From Euborellia annulipes (lineage: Eukaryota > Arthropoda > Insecta > Dermaptera > Anisolabididae), in the NCBI GenBank assembly GCA_023213315.1, contig JAKCPI010006078.1, positions 62,001 through 126,000 on the forward strand: a stretch of DNA of 64,000 bases, given 5' to 3'. Below are positions 21,126-31,755 of the stretch, in pieces. Under the pieces are notes generated by a model. It worked only from the letters and a program-made list of their open reading frames with translations, was not told where the DNA came from and searched no databases. The position numbers were made by a program, and so were the translations under genes. Positions within the stretch are counted from its first letter, which is position 1; the number at the start of each line of letters is the position of its first letter.

Positions 21126-21219
21126 CTCAATTATATTATTTTTCTCAATTATAATTTTTATTAATTTTCATTTATTATTAAATTTAATTGACATAAAGCG
21201 AGAGTTAGAACTTAATTCT

Positions 21220-21856
21220 TTCCTATGGGTAAAATTCTGAAATTTTTGAGTCTCGCCATTTGGTGAGTAATTTTCTTTATTCTTCATAGTGTTCTCAAAT
21301 TTAATATTGAATTAAATGTTTGTTATTAACAATAAGACAATTTTAATTAAATAGATAGGGGAAATATGATTGTTCTTAGAGTGGGGAGGTAAATTTAAGA
21401 TTCTCTTTCGCCTAAACGATAGACAACCGAAATACTCGCCTGTTACTTCGGTTCTCTATCTATCAGTCAAATTAAATTTCTTTATTACAATACTAGCTGC
21501 GGTTGCTCGGCAACCCTACCCCGCTACCCGGCGGGCGGCGTCTCGGGATATGACTAAGAGTTGTCCAGATAAATGTATTTTTAATTTTGAGGAAGAGTTT
21601 TTATTTTTTTATTTTAAATATTTGATTAATATATTTTTTTTGAAGCGAGTTAGAACCTGTTTTCCAATGCTTTCCTATGGAATATTTGTGAACCCCTAAG
21701 GGGGTTCCCTACCCTAATTTGGATATAAGGATAGCCTAAAACCACCCCCGGAAAATTCCCTACATTAAAAACTCCATGAAAATCGGTCCAGTAGTTTCGA
21801 GTCTATCCGTTACAAACAGACAGACAGACATTGTCTTTTATATAATAGTATAGATT
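21220..21856 (+). mobile_element. interspersed element with ACTAGCTG head and GGTCCAGTAGTTTCG tail motif
   Basis: From tactagctgcggttgctcgg (21491) to aaaatcggtccagtagtttc (21779), (CAGA)n (21816-21829) and tataatagtatagat. A second copy of the tail half is at 22128-22352, and the tail motif recurs near 17464, 41830, 43148 and 45370. Similar sequences are common in invertebrate genomes and are usually assigned to non-LTR or related elements; I cannot settle the class. Confidence 0.6.
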
Positions 21857-21971
21857 TAATTAATTATTCTGAGGTGTGAATTTCATTTTTCAATTATTTA
21901 CTCTCTGTGGAAGCGTCATTTTTAGCTTATCTAAAAAATGTGAAAAATAAATAGAGGATATATTTTTTTTT

Positions 21972-21987
21972 GGGGGGGGGGGGGGGG
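21972..21987. repeat. G homopolymer (16 bp)
   Basis: T run then an uninterrupted G run; G-quadruplex-capable. Confidence 0.9.
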
Positions 21988-22127
21988 CGACGATTTGAAG
22001 GAAATGTGAAATTTTTGAGGTAGATTAAGTCAGTCAAAAAAAAAAGAAAATTTAATTTTATAAAATTCGCTCTATATCTTTATAGATGTGTTAATAATTA
22101 ATTAATTTTTTGCCTTAATTAATTAGC

Positions 22128-22352
22128 TTGAATCTTTCATAAGGTGAGAGGGAATAAATGTTTTCCATGGAAGAATTCTAGTTTGATACCCCAAAAGGGG
22201 GCCCTACCCCTAATTCGATATAATGATAGCCTAAAACCACCCCGGAAAATCTCTAGCCGTTAAAAAAACTCCATGTAACTCGGTCCAGTACATTCGGAGT
22301 CTAATGCTTTTCAACAGACGGACAGACTTAAATTTATTTTATATAATACAAT
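22128..22352 (+). mobile_element. second copy of the 21.5 kb element (tail half)
   Basis: Shares ggccctacccctaattcgat, gatagcctaaaaccacc, ccggaaaat, actccatg and cggtccagtacattcggagt with 21690-21810, then cagacggacagac and tttatataat. Confidence 0.8.
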
Positions 22353-22519
22353 ATCCCAAACAAAAGTGACAGAAAATGAATCAAAGTAAATCTTATATTG
22401 AATTCCTCTTAAAATATAAAACATTAATTTATTTTACATCTCAACAATATATTCAGATTTTTGTTTTGTGAGTTTTTTATTTTATTGTATATTTTTTAAT
22501 ATATGGGTTTTCTTCCTAA

Positions 22520-22790
22520 TATTGTTCTCAGTTTTTACATGCGTCTATTTCATTCCATTTTCCAATTATTAAATTAAGATTAAATCGTGATTTTATCCTT
22601 ATTGATATTTTCAAATTAGTTACGCTGTTCGAAAAAATTTCATTGATGTGGTTAAAAAGTGGGATTTTCAGGTTTTTTTTTCATTACCCATATCTTTCCC
22701 GACATAGAAATTTGAAAATATTTATTTTGTCATCAATTCCACTTAAAAGTAATTCAAATAAGATGAAAATATTAAAAATAGGTATGTGTT
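22520..22790 (+). repeat. dispersed repeat shared with 28.6 kb
   Basis: acatgcgtctatt...ttccaattattaa...taagattaaa occurs at 22537-22590 and 28578-28630. Continuation beyond is weaker. Confidence 0.6.
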
Positions 22791-22799
22791 GTCATTTTG

Positions 22800-23560
22800 A
22801 TAACACAACGGTCCTCACGCAATGTTGGTAGAGACACTCCCCCCCCTTGGGTCCCCGTTGCCCTCCCCTGGGGTCCCCCTCCTTTTTTTTTGAGTCTGTT
22901 GTGAGGTTTTGTGCCCCTGGTTTTTTTTTCCTTTCTGTTTTGTTTTTTTGTTTTTTCCGGTTTCCTTTTTGCATTAAGGAACTGCTGCACTCTGGAGGAT
23001 TAGTATTGAGATTCAGACATGGTTGATTATTACACCGAATAACTACCATAATTTTCTATCCAAAAAGGGAAAAGTGAAAAAATTGTTTACTTTTGAACTT
23101 GGTCCACTTTTGCTTTAAACCACACAAGCATTAAAGGGGATATTTTTAATACAAAAAAATATGAGATTCCTCAACACATTTAATTATTTCCGTTTTTATA
23201 GATATATAAAATAAATAATAAATCAGCCGGTATTTAATACTGGAAATGTAAATGAATGATGTGGTCGACTTCTCACCCCCCCCCCTCTCTTTTCTATCTG
23301 AGTATATTTGAGAGAGAGAGAGAGACAAAAGAGGCGACGTCAAAACGGCGCCACAATGAATACTCCCTCATCCCACGCACCGACACGACACAATTGAACA
23401 CACCACCTCCCCCCCCCTCTCTCTCCCACCATAAAGGCTTATTTATACAATGAAATGGCGATTTTCACCTCAAACTTCTCTCTCTCTCTTTTTTTTATTT
23501 TATTTAATAAATCCACACCTCAACTTTTTTTAATCAGCTTAGTATCTAATTTGTTTTAGG
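22800..23560. other. unassigned, pyrimidine-rich and microsatellite-rich
   Basis: A C/T-skewed run at 22838-22960, (GA)n at 23310-23325, and C runs at 23275-23284 and 23408-23416. Open frames reflect skewed composition. gcgacgtcaaaacggcgcc at 23334 is a GC-richer spot. Confidence 0.35.
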
Positions 23561-23589
23561 TGAAACTACTTAAAAATTCCGGTATTGAA

Positions 23590-25060
23590 TTGATTTTTGC
23601 CATGGTTAAAATGTCCTTCAAACAATTTTAAAATAAAAATGAAAATATACATTTTAAAGATGATCTAACAAATAATTGATTTATGAATTTTAATTAAGAT
23701 CGTTAAAATAAATTTTAAGAAAATCGAAAAAAAGTGAAAAAGTACATCAGTAAAGTACTAGTATTCTTTGGCCGATGTTATTTATAATCTTATTTACACT
23801 TCCATAGAGGATAGTTAACCTAAATATAAAATGTCAGCATCCTAGCTTATTTGCTTCCTTCGTTAATTTGACCACTCAAAGAAAAAAATACATCAGTAAA
23901 GTACTAGTATTCTTTGGCCGATGTTATTTATAATCTTATTTCCACATCCATAGAAGATAATTAACCTAAATATAAAATTTCAGAATCCTAGCTTATTTGC
24001 TTCTTCCGTTAATTTCACCACATAGAGAAAAAAATTAAAAAAGTGCATCAGTAAAGTACTAGTACTCTTTAGCTGATTTTATTTATAATCTTATTTCCAT
24101 ATCCATAGAGGATAGCTAACCTAAATATAAAATTTCAATTTCCTAGCTCATTTTATTCAATTTATAATTTGACTTTATTTATGACGAAACACAAGAAGCA
24201 ACCCAAAAAGTACATCAGTAAAGTACTAGTATTCTTTGGCCGATGTTATTTATAATCTTATTTCCACATCGATTGAGGATAGTTAACCTAAATATAAAAT
24301 TTCAATTTCCTATCTCATTTGCTGCTTTATTTAATTGGACCACAAAGAGAAAAAAATGAAAAAAGTGCATCAGTAAAGTACTACTACTCTTTAGCCGATT
24401 TGATTTATAATCTCATTTTGCTATCTGAGGTGGAATAGTTAACCTAAATATCAAATTTCATCTTCGTAGCTCATTTACTTCTTTCTTTATTTTGATCACA
24501 CAAAGAAAAAAAGAAAAAAGTACATCAGTAAAGTACTAGTAATTTTTGGCCAATTTTATTTATAATCTTTTTTTTAGATTCCTGGTGGGATATTTAACAT
24601 AAATATGAAATTTCAACTTTATAGCTCATTTGCTTCTTTAATTTAACACCCAAATTTGACGTCCCCTACACGTCTACCTGAATTTAGAGCCTTTTGAGGT
24701 ATGTATACATATCAGTAAAGTACTAATATTCTTTGACCAATTTTATTTAAAATCTTCCCAGAAGTAACTTAAAGTATTTTGTTTAAAAGCTTCGTGTTAT
24801 GTCCTAGAGGGGTACCTTACATAAATATAAGATTTCAATAGAGTTGATTATTTTTGAGCCTCAAAACGTGTATTTCAAAATCTCGTCATCAAATGAATCT
24901 TTAATTAACAATAAATAAGTAAAAAAATGTAAAAATTAGTTATCTTCGCTTGCCATGAAAAAAAAAAAAAAATTATTTATCAACTCAAAAAAATTAATAT
25001 CAAAAATCATTAAATATATAAATTTCAATAAAAATGTCAAACGGTAATAAAAATAAATTT
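23590..25060 (+). mobile_element. SatA composite element: leader, seven monomers, terminus
   Basis: Leader 23590-23740 includes tgaaaatatacattttaaag and gaaaatcgaaaaaaagtgaa. catcagtaaagtacta or a close variant then recurs with C at 23748, 23894, 24049, 24216, 24371, 24526 and 24713 (spacings 146-187). Each core is followed by a ctttggccgattttattt-like block and an aaatataaaatttca block. The terminus, 24780-25060, holds cctagaggggtacc and cttcgcttgccatg. This order resembles Helitron-like elements with central tandem repeats. Confidence 0.8.
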
Positions 25061-25079
25061 AATTTATGTCTCTCTCTTT

Positions 25080-25380
25080 CTATCCAATCTCAGGTTCTTT
25101 TTTTTTCTTCCCCCTCCTTCAGCTTTAAAAGAAAAATCATTTCATATTACGTAAAAAGAATTTTTATTATTATTCAATGAACCCTTATTTTTTTTTTTTT
25201 TTTTTTTCTAATCTCATTGCCTACTTTAATTTTAGAAGAATCTTTTTTTTTATATTTATATGAAAAGTTTTTGGGTTAAATAAAGAACAGTTCTCTTTAA
25301 AGGTTACGTAACGAATGATGATAAAATTATATTTAAAAAAAAATCTAACATTAAGCCTGCTAGCATCAAGGCTCTTTTGA
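25080..25380. other. AT-rich interval between SatA blocks
   Basis: T-rich tracts, including a long T run at 25188-25208, with no clear element. Confidence 0.35.
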
Positions 25381-25384
25381 GGGT

Positions 25385-26350
25385 TATATGCTTTAAACAA
25401 TTTCGTGGAGAATATGGGAATATACATTTTAAAGAACATCTAAAAATAAAAGTGCATCGGTAAAGTACTAATATTCTTTGAACGATTTTATTTAAAATTT
25501 TATTTCCACATCTCTGGGTAATACTTAACCTAAATATAAAATTTCAGCCCTGTGGCTAATTTGCTTCTTTCTTTAATTTGAACATACAGAGAAAAAAGTG
25601 AAAAGAGTATATCAGTAAAGTACTAGTATACTTTGAGCGATTTTATTTAAAATTTTATTTCCACCTCTCTGGGCGATACTTAATCTAAATATAAAATTTC
25701 AGCCTCTTAATTTATTTCCTACTTTCTTTAATTTAATGACAGTCTGAAAAAAATGAAAAAAAGTTCATCAGTAAAGTACTAGTATTCTTTGACCGATTTT
25801 ATTTAAAATTTTATTTCCACATCTCTGGGCGATACCTAATCTAAATATAAAATTGCAGCCTCATAGCTCTTTTCTTTCTTTAAATAATTTGATCACATAG
25901 AGAAAAAAATGAAAAATGTACATCAGTAAAGTACTAATATTCTTTGACTGATTTTATTTAAAATCTTATTTCCACATCTCTAGGTGATACTTAATGTGAA
26001 TATAAAATTTCAGGCTTGTAGCCAAATTGCTTCTTTCTTATAATTTAACCATACAGAGAAAATAGTGAAAAGAGTAAAGTATATCAGTAAAGTACTAATA
26101 TTCTTTGACTGATTTTATTTAAAATCTTATTTCCACATCTCTAGGGGACACTTAATCTAAATATAAAAATACAGGCGTCATAGCTCATTTCCTTTCTTTC
26201 TATAATTTGACACATACAGAGAAAAAAATGAAAAAATGTCCATCAGTAAAATACTAATATTCTTTGACTGATTTTATTTAAAATTGTATTTCCACATCTC
26301 TAGGTGAAACTTATTATGCGAATATTAAAATTTCAGCCTAGTAGCTAAAT
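25385..26350 (+). repeat. SatA array 2: partial leader plus six monomers
   Basis: gggaatatacattttaaaga (25410) is leader text. Cores follow with C at 25458, 25613, 25769, 25924, 26085 and 26244, a very regular ~155-bp period. These monomers share ttccacatctctgggYgata, a variant phrase not seen in array 1, so the arrays form subfamilies. Confidence 0.88.
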
Positions 26351-26369
26351 TGCGTTTGGGCATACTTTT

Positions 26370-26930
26370 TCAGACACACAACGCCATCTTATCGGGAAAA
26401 AACATGCGTAACACTTTCGCTCCCGTTCCTCCTTAAAATTTAGATCTATCAGATACTATATAATAAAATCAAAACAGAGAGATCTATTTATTTATTATTT
26501 ATATGCTTTGTTTAGGACAAAAAAAGAATATAGAGAATCTCCGCAGTAAAAAGTAAAAAATTCAACTTTAACCTTTATATGATAATATCATCGTATTCAT
26601 TCAAAATGGCTTTGCACGCTTGAAAACCCATTTAACGTATAAAAGCGTTCTCTCTCTCTTACGCTTGCTTGCTCTCTCTCTCTCTCTCTCTCATCGGAAT
26701 CATGTTAGCCTTAGCAAATGGGGTGGGAGAGAGAGCAAAAAGAAGGTGGGAATAGTGGGTGAGAGACGATTTATCTAAGATTATGTAGTAATAATCCTGT
26801 GGGATAGGGGCCAGCTGATCCCTAGTATTAGCACTCGTGGCACGGACTGTGTGTGTGCAACTTGGGCTGCCACCGTCTTGGCAATATGTTTTATAAACAG
26901 AACGAAGAGAGAGAGAGAAGCTAAGGTGAG
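26370..26930. promoter_or_regulatory. repeat-free block with binding-site-like words (candidate regulatory)
   Basis: Apart from (CT)n at 26672-26693 and (GA)n at 26908-26919, this is single-copy and more GC-balanced. It contains cgccatctt (26383, YY1/Pho-like), a gatta/taatcc pair (26777-26796) and cagctg (26812). No coding support. Confidence 0.25.
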
Positions 26931-27104
26931 GTCAAATAAAAAAAAAAAAGATGATAGAGGGGGATTACGTTATGATTTGTGAAAATTAAAAAAAAAAAAA
27001 TAGGTGGAAAGGGAAATTGGAATCAAGAAATACTGAATGAAAAATTAACAAGTAGTTACAATTTTTATTATAATTAATCTCCATGTCTGATTGTTTGTTC
27101 GTTG

Positions 27105-27245
27105 AAAAAATACGCTCCAAATTTTCATATGGGAAGCTCAAAAAATCGCCCATTAGAAAGCATTGGGTTCTATGAAAGAGTAAAGTCAATTAATTATAAT
27201 AATAAAATCTCTCAAATGAAAAATAATAAAAATTGTTATATATAT
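27105..27245 (-). repeat. module G copy (reverse)
   Basis: catatgggaagctcaaaaa, cccattagaaagcattggg, aattaattataataa and aaatctctcaaatgaaaaat: reverse of the 18210-18330 order. Confidence 0.65.
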
Positions 27246-27259
27246 ATATATATATATAT
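27238..27259. repeat. (TA)n microsatellite
   Basis: Eleven TA dinucleotides between a module G copy and a SINE-A. Confidence 0.9.
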
Positions 27260-27282
27260 TAGGGTGTCCGTTATTTCCCAAA

Positions 27283-27795
27283 GAGGGCTCGCTGGTGTAG
27301 TGAGCTAAGGTGTCGGCTTCTACAAAGAAGATCCCTGTTCAAACCCTGGGCGTGCGGGATTTTTCATAAAAAATATAAATATTTATTTAATGTAAACAAA
27401 TCCTCAAGCAGGCACTGGATTGGAATATTGGATCTCACCACAGGCAACTCTACGAGGAGAGGGAGTTCCTGTGACATCACGTCCTGTGGAAGAGACGTAA
27501 AGAAGGTTCTCTCTCAGTGATGTATTCCTCGAAAGGAGTCGGTGCTGAGGGAGTACCTCCTCAACTAGGACATCCTCCCTAGCAGAGAAGAGGCTGGATA
27601 AAAGGAACCAGCCAATAAGGATTAGTTCACAAGCTAGAAACGAACGTAGCAGGAGGGGTTAGAGATAAGAAATGATGTATCTTCACTGGGTGCCGGTAGA
27701 TGGCTACGGTTAGAGGCTTGAGGTGTGTGTCTTCGTGCACTTAAGCACCTCGGGTAAATAAACGGGGATCCCGATAGGAATTTCAAATAATAATA
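27283..27795 (+). mobile_element. SINE-A copy 4, full head to tail
   Basis: gagggctcgctggtgtagtg head, B box gttcaaacc (27338), body and tail gataggaatttcaaataata. Small internal deletions (for example after tctcacca). Confidence 0.93.
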
Positions 27796-27799
27796 AATT

Positions 27800-28560
27800 G
27801 ATTTGACGAGTTGTCTGAAATATTACTGTATAAGTTTAAGGTTAGTTGAGAATTGAATAGACAGACGGCTCTACTAGTGTTAACATATATTATTTCATCA
27901 ACGCGGCTCATAAATGGATGCATTCAATTATGGATTTTCTCCAGATAAATAAGAAACAAGAAAAGAACATTACACATTAAAGAAATGATCATATATATGC
28001 GCAATCGAATGCAGTGTTTAATAAAGAAAAAATTTGATTAATAGATGGTAGGAGATATCTGTCAACCCTCACTGAATTAGCTCCTGTTCGAAATTAACTA
28101 TTGATGTCAAAGGCTATGTTGGATTCGTTTTAAGAAATGCCATAACATATATAAATATTAAATGTTAACGATTCAATATACATTTAGTTTGTTTGTTTTT
28201 GTTTTAATATGAATAACATTAAAATAAATATCAATTAGGAATTAAACTTTTAGAATCAATCAGTAAAATATGGTCAAATAAAAAAAAAGTCAAAAACATG
28301 AAAAAATGTTGGGACAGATTAAAGTGAAACTTTTATTTGATGGCCTCAAATTTTTTTGCTCTTCATGCTCAGCATGTCGCGTTACAAATCGTGACGTCAA
28401 AGGCCGTGACTCTACAAGCCGTGACGACAATAATAGGAAATTGGAAATTTAATATATGTGACGAATTATAAAAAAATAATTGTGAGATTTAATTATTCAA
28501 TTTTTAAATTGATAAAATATAATTTTTAAAATAATTTAAAATGATTCAATTATTAAATAA
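27800..28560. other. mostly single-copy block with CGTGAC triplet
   Basis: No gene seen. The notable feature is cgtgac three times at exact 15-bp spacing (28390, 28405, 28420). The rest is AT-rich without recognised repeats. Confidence 0.35.
28390..28425. promoter_or_regulatory. triple CGTGAC with a CRE-like site
   Basis: cgtgac starts at 28390, 28405 and 28420. The first is part of tgacgtca (28392-28399), a full cAMP-response-element palindrome bound by bZIP factors. Regular helical spacing (15 bp) is unexpected by chance in AT-rich DNA. Confidence 0.35.
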
Positions 28561-28567
28561 ATATTGT

Positions 28568-29023
28568 ACTCAGTTTTTAACATGCGTCTATTGATTTCCC
28601 ATTTTCCAATTATTAAGTTAAGATTAAAAACGCCGATTTTAATTCCCTTAACTGAATTATTTTCTGAAAATCTTCAGTTAAACGCCTACGATCCGAAAAA
28701 AAAGTTTCACTTGCATCGTGGTTTCATAAAACCACACAATGTATTTTATTTTTTTTTTTTTTTGGAAGATATGTATGAATTTTTTAAATAGTGGTTATGA
28801 AAAATCTAGTTTTGAGAAAAATGAATTTAAAGTCTTTTTTCAAATTTTGTATATAAAATACATCTATTCTGATGAATCGAATATTTCATCATATAAGATG
28901 AAGTTTCAAACAAATTTTGAGAAAATTGAAAAACAAAATTGAAAAAGTACGTATATCAGTAAAGTACTAGTACTCTTTGGCCGATTTTGTTCAAAAGCTT
29001 TCTGTAGCATGTCAGGAGGGCAG
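28568..29023 (+). repeat. 28.6 kb dispersed repeat joined to a SatA fragment
   Basis: The first part matches 22520-22600. From 28908, ttttgagaaaattgaaaaac then tatatcagtaaagtactagt and tttggccgattttgttc are SatA leader and core text. It breaks at agcatgtcaggaggg, where a 5'-truncated SINE-A begins. A perfect small hairpin gtggtttcataaaaccac is at 28719-28736. Confidence 0.7.
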
Positions 29024-29477
29024 GGTGTCCGGGATTTTTTCGTTAAATAAAAATATTTATTTAATGTAAACAAATCCTCAAGCAGGCACTGGATTGGAAT
29101 ATTGGATCTCACCAAAATAGCCCCCAGGCAACTCTATGAGGAGAGGGAGTTGCTGTGACATCCCGTCCTGTGGAAGGTTCCCTCTCAGTGATGCATTCTT
29201 CGAAAGGAGTCGGTGCTGAGGGAGTTCCTCCTCAAACTAGGACATCCTCCGTAGCATAGAAGAGGTTGGATATAAGGAGCCGGTTGGAACCAGAGATAAG
29301 GATTAGTTCACTAGCTAGAGACGAAAGCAGGAGGAGTTAGAGAAAGGAAATGATGTAACTTCACGGGATGCCGGTAGATGGCTACGTCCAGAGACCGGTT
29401 GGTTTTGAGGTGTGTGTCTTCGTGCACTAAAGCACCTCAGGTGAATAAAAACGAGGATCCAGATAGGAATTTCAAAT
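29024..29477 (+). mobile_element. SINE-A copy 5, 5'-truncated
   Basis: Begins at gtgtccgggatttttt, just after the tRNA-like head, and runs through the body to gataggaatttcaaataat. 5' truncation is normal for LINE-driven insertion. Confidence 0.9.
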
Positions 29478-29479
29478 AA

Positions 29480-30280
29480 TTTCAATTTATAAAATAAAGA
29501 GCGTTATTAAAAAAAAATAATAATAATTTATTGCAAACAACAAAATAAATATCATCCAGTTAACAAAAAAAAAAAAAAAAGAGAATATAATTAATTGAAT
29601 AAATTCAAATTTTAATTAAAATAAAAAATTTATCTCAAACAAAAAAAAGGGGCTTTTGTTAATTTTCCAAAATTAAAAAAAAAAAAAAAAAATTTGATAT
29701 TATGTAAATAATAAATATTAAGTATACTTTTTATTTTTTTTAATCCTCTCTTCCTACTCATTTCTTTTTTTTTTTTGCCAAGCGGTCTGTAATTTCTTTT
29801 ATTTTTTTTAATCTCGATTCTACCCCCGCCCCCCCCCCTTCTTACCCCTTTCTATGTGCATATAGATATAAATTCTCTAAGCCTAATAGGCATGCGTTTG
29901 GTTTAATTAATCCACCCCCGCATCTACACACACCCACACACACACACACCATGCAACTTCATTCTCTCTCTCATTCCCTCCAGCCAGTATAAACGTTCGT
30001 CCATTTTTTCTTTTTTTTCATCATCCTATTATTTTTTTTTTCTTTTATCTTTTCTCTATTTACTTGGCAAAATTTTTAACAAACTCTTCAATTCATTATT
30101 TTGTATAATTCTATAAATTTCTTTTATCTCGTATAGTTTGTTAGATATTTGGGGCTCTATATGGGAAAATCTCAAAAAAAATTTTGAGCCTCGTCAAATG
30201 AAGTTTTTCCTCTCCATAAATGAGTGCAAAACCTCACAGGAGGTTGGTTTAAACAATTGTTTCCTCAAACTGGTATATTT
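29480..30280. other. low-complexity AT and pyrimidine-rich interval
   Basis: A runs, T runs, a C run near 29828, and (CA)n at 29927-29948. At 30150-30215 a short module G-like piece (atgggaaaatctc, ttttgagcctcgtcaaatga). Confidence 0.5.
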
Positions 30281-30284
30281 CCTT

Positions 30285-31125
30285 TAAAAGAAATTGTAAT
30301 TTCCCTTTTTTTCCCTTAACAATGTGATGAAATATTCTCATTGTTAAAAATGTAGAACATAACAATTCTAGGCAATTTTTGTTTAGAAATTTTTTTTTTT
30401 TATAATTCCGAGTGGAAAGAGTGTAAATCATTTTACAATAAAATTTCTTTATTTGTGGTTTTTTGTCAATATCTCGTTTTTCTTGACATTGAGATGGAAA
30501 ATGTTAATTATCAAAAATTTAGAGCATAAAATTCTAGGAAATTTTTGTATAATACTTTTTTCTATAATACAAATAGTTACCGAGATTAAAAAATTGTAAA
30601 TCATTGTAGAATAAATTTTTAAATTGTGGTTTTCTGTCAATATCTCGTTTCGCTTAACATTGACATGAAATATGCTCATTATCAAAAATGTAGAGCATAA
30701 AATTCTAGACGATTTTTGGTTATAACTTTTTTCTATAATATAAATATAATAGTTACTGAGATATGACTGTAAATCACTTAAAATAAAAATTCGTTATTTG
30801 TGGTTTTTGTCAATATCTCGTTTCTCTTGACATTGACATGAAATATGCTCATTATCAAAAATGTAGATCATAAAATTCTAGACAATTTGTTAATTTAACT
30901 TTTTATTAATATAAATAGTTACCGAGATACAAGAGTGTAAATCCCTCTTCAATAAAAATTTGTTATTTGTGATTTTTTTGTCAATATCTCGTTTCTCTTG
31001 ACATTGACATGAAATATGCTCATAATCAAAAATGTAGATCATAAAATTCTAGACAATTTTTGTATTATACTTTTTTCCATAATACAAATAGTTACTAAGA
31101 TAAAAGAGTAAATTTTTCTTAAATC
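30285..31125 (+). repeat. SatB array 1, five monomers, ~172-bp period
   Basis: aatatctcgttt recurs with atctcg at 30471, 30642, 30815 and 30986 (171, 173, 171 bp), plus a more diverged monomer from 30285. Each monomer has in order ttgacattgacatgaaat, atcaaaaatgtagagcataa, attctagacaatttttgta, aaatagttaccgagat and gagtgtaaatca. Confidence 0.92.
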
Positions 31126-31129
31126 ACCT

Positions 31130-31755
31130 GCCCTCAAAATAGATAGGATAGAATTTTAGTATAGTTTAAAGAATTAGTAATCTTTAAAAAGTGTTTCGCA
31201 TTTTAACCAAATAATCATTATGTATATATAATAGCCATGCTTAAAACTATAAGATAGTTAATAAACAAAACTAGAGTGTTTTTTTTTCTATAAAAGACAA
31301 TAAAAATTTATCGTACTATAGAGATGATAGCATTCTAATATTATTTTTTCCTCTTTAAAGAAGACATTTTAGAGTTTTAGAAACCTTTTTGAAGAGGCTT
31401 TGAGAGAGTAAATAGGTTCTTGATCGACTCTCTTAACATCAAAGATGGCGAGGAATAGACGACTTACCTAAAACAAACAAAAGAGAAATAAATATTAGTC
31501 AAGCAAAGAGGAAGAAAAAAAATGTATCAAGTTGAAAAAGAAAAGAATTTTTATTTGCCATTTCTTTTACTGAATTATTAATTGTGCTGCATATATGATG
31601 ACGTAATTTTTTTTTTCTTTTGAGAATAAATCCCACTCTGACTTGAGTGATTGTTGTGAAATATAGCAAATTATTGTTAAAAGATTTGGATTGCATAGTG
31701 AGAAAATCGAGTTATATGCCAATATCTCGTTTCCCTTGAGAGTGTCATGAAATAT
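31130..31755. other. non-satellite interval ending in a SatB piece
   Basis: 31130-31700 has no recognised repeat (gatggcgagg at 31444 is a YY1-like word). From about 31720, aatatctcgtttcccttgag and gtcatgaaatat are SatB, interrupted at 31756. Confidence 0.5.

Noticed and set aside
22772..23049. Lys/Gly-rich minus-strand frames
   Set aside because: They come from a pyrimidine-skewed tract and have low-complexity composition.
30285..31125. CRISPR array
   Set aside because: Repeats are 150-180 bp, degenerate and without unique spacers; the setting is eukaryotic. The 42-bp array is likewise contiguous with no spacers.
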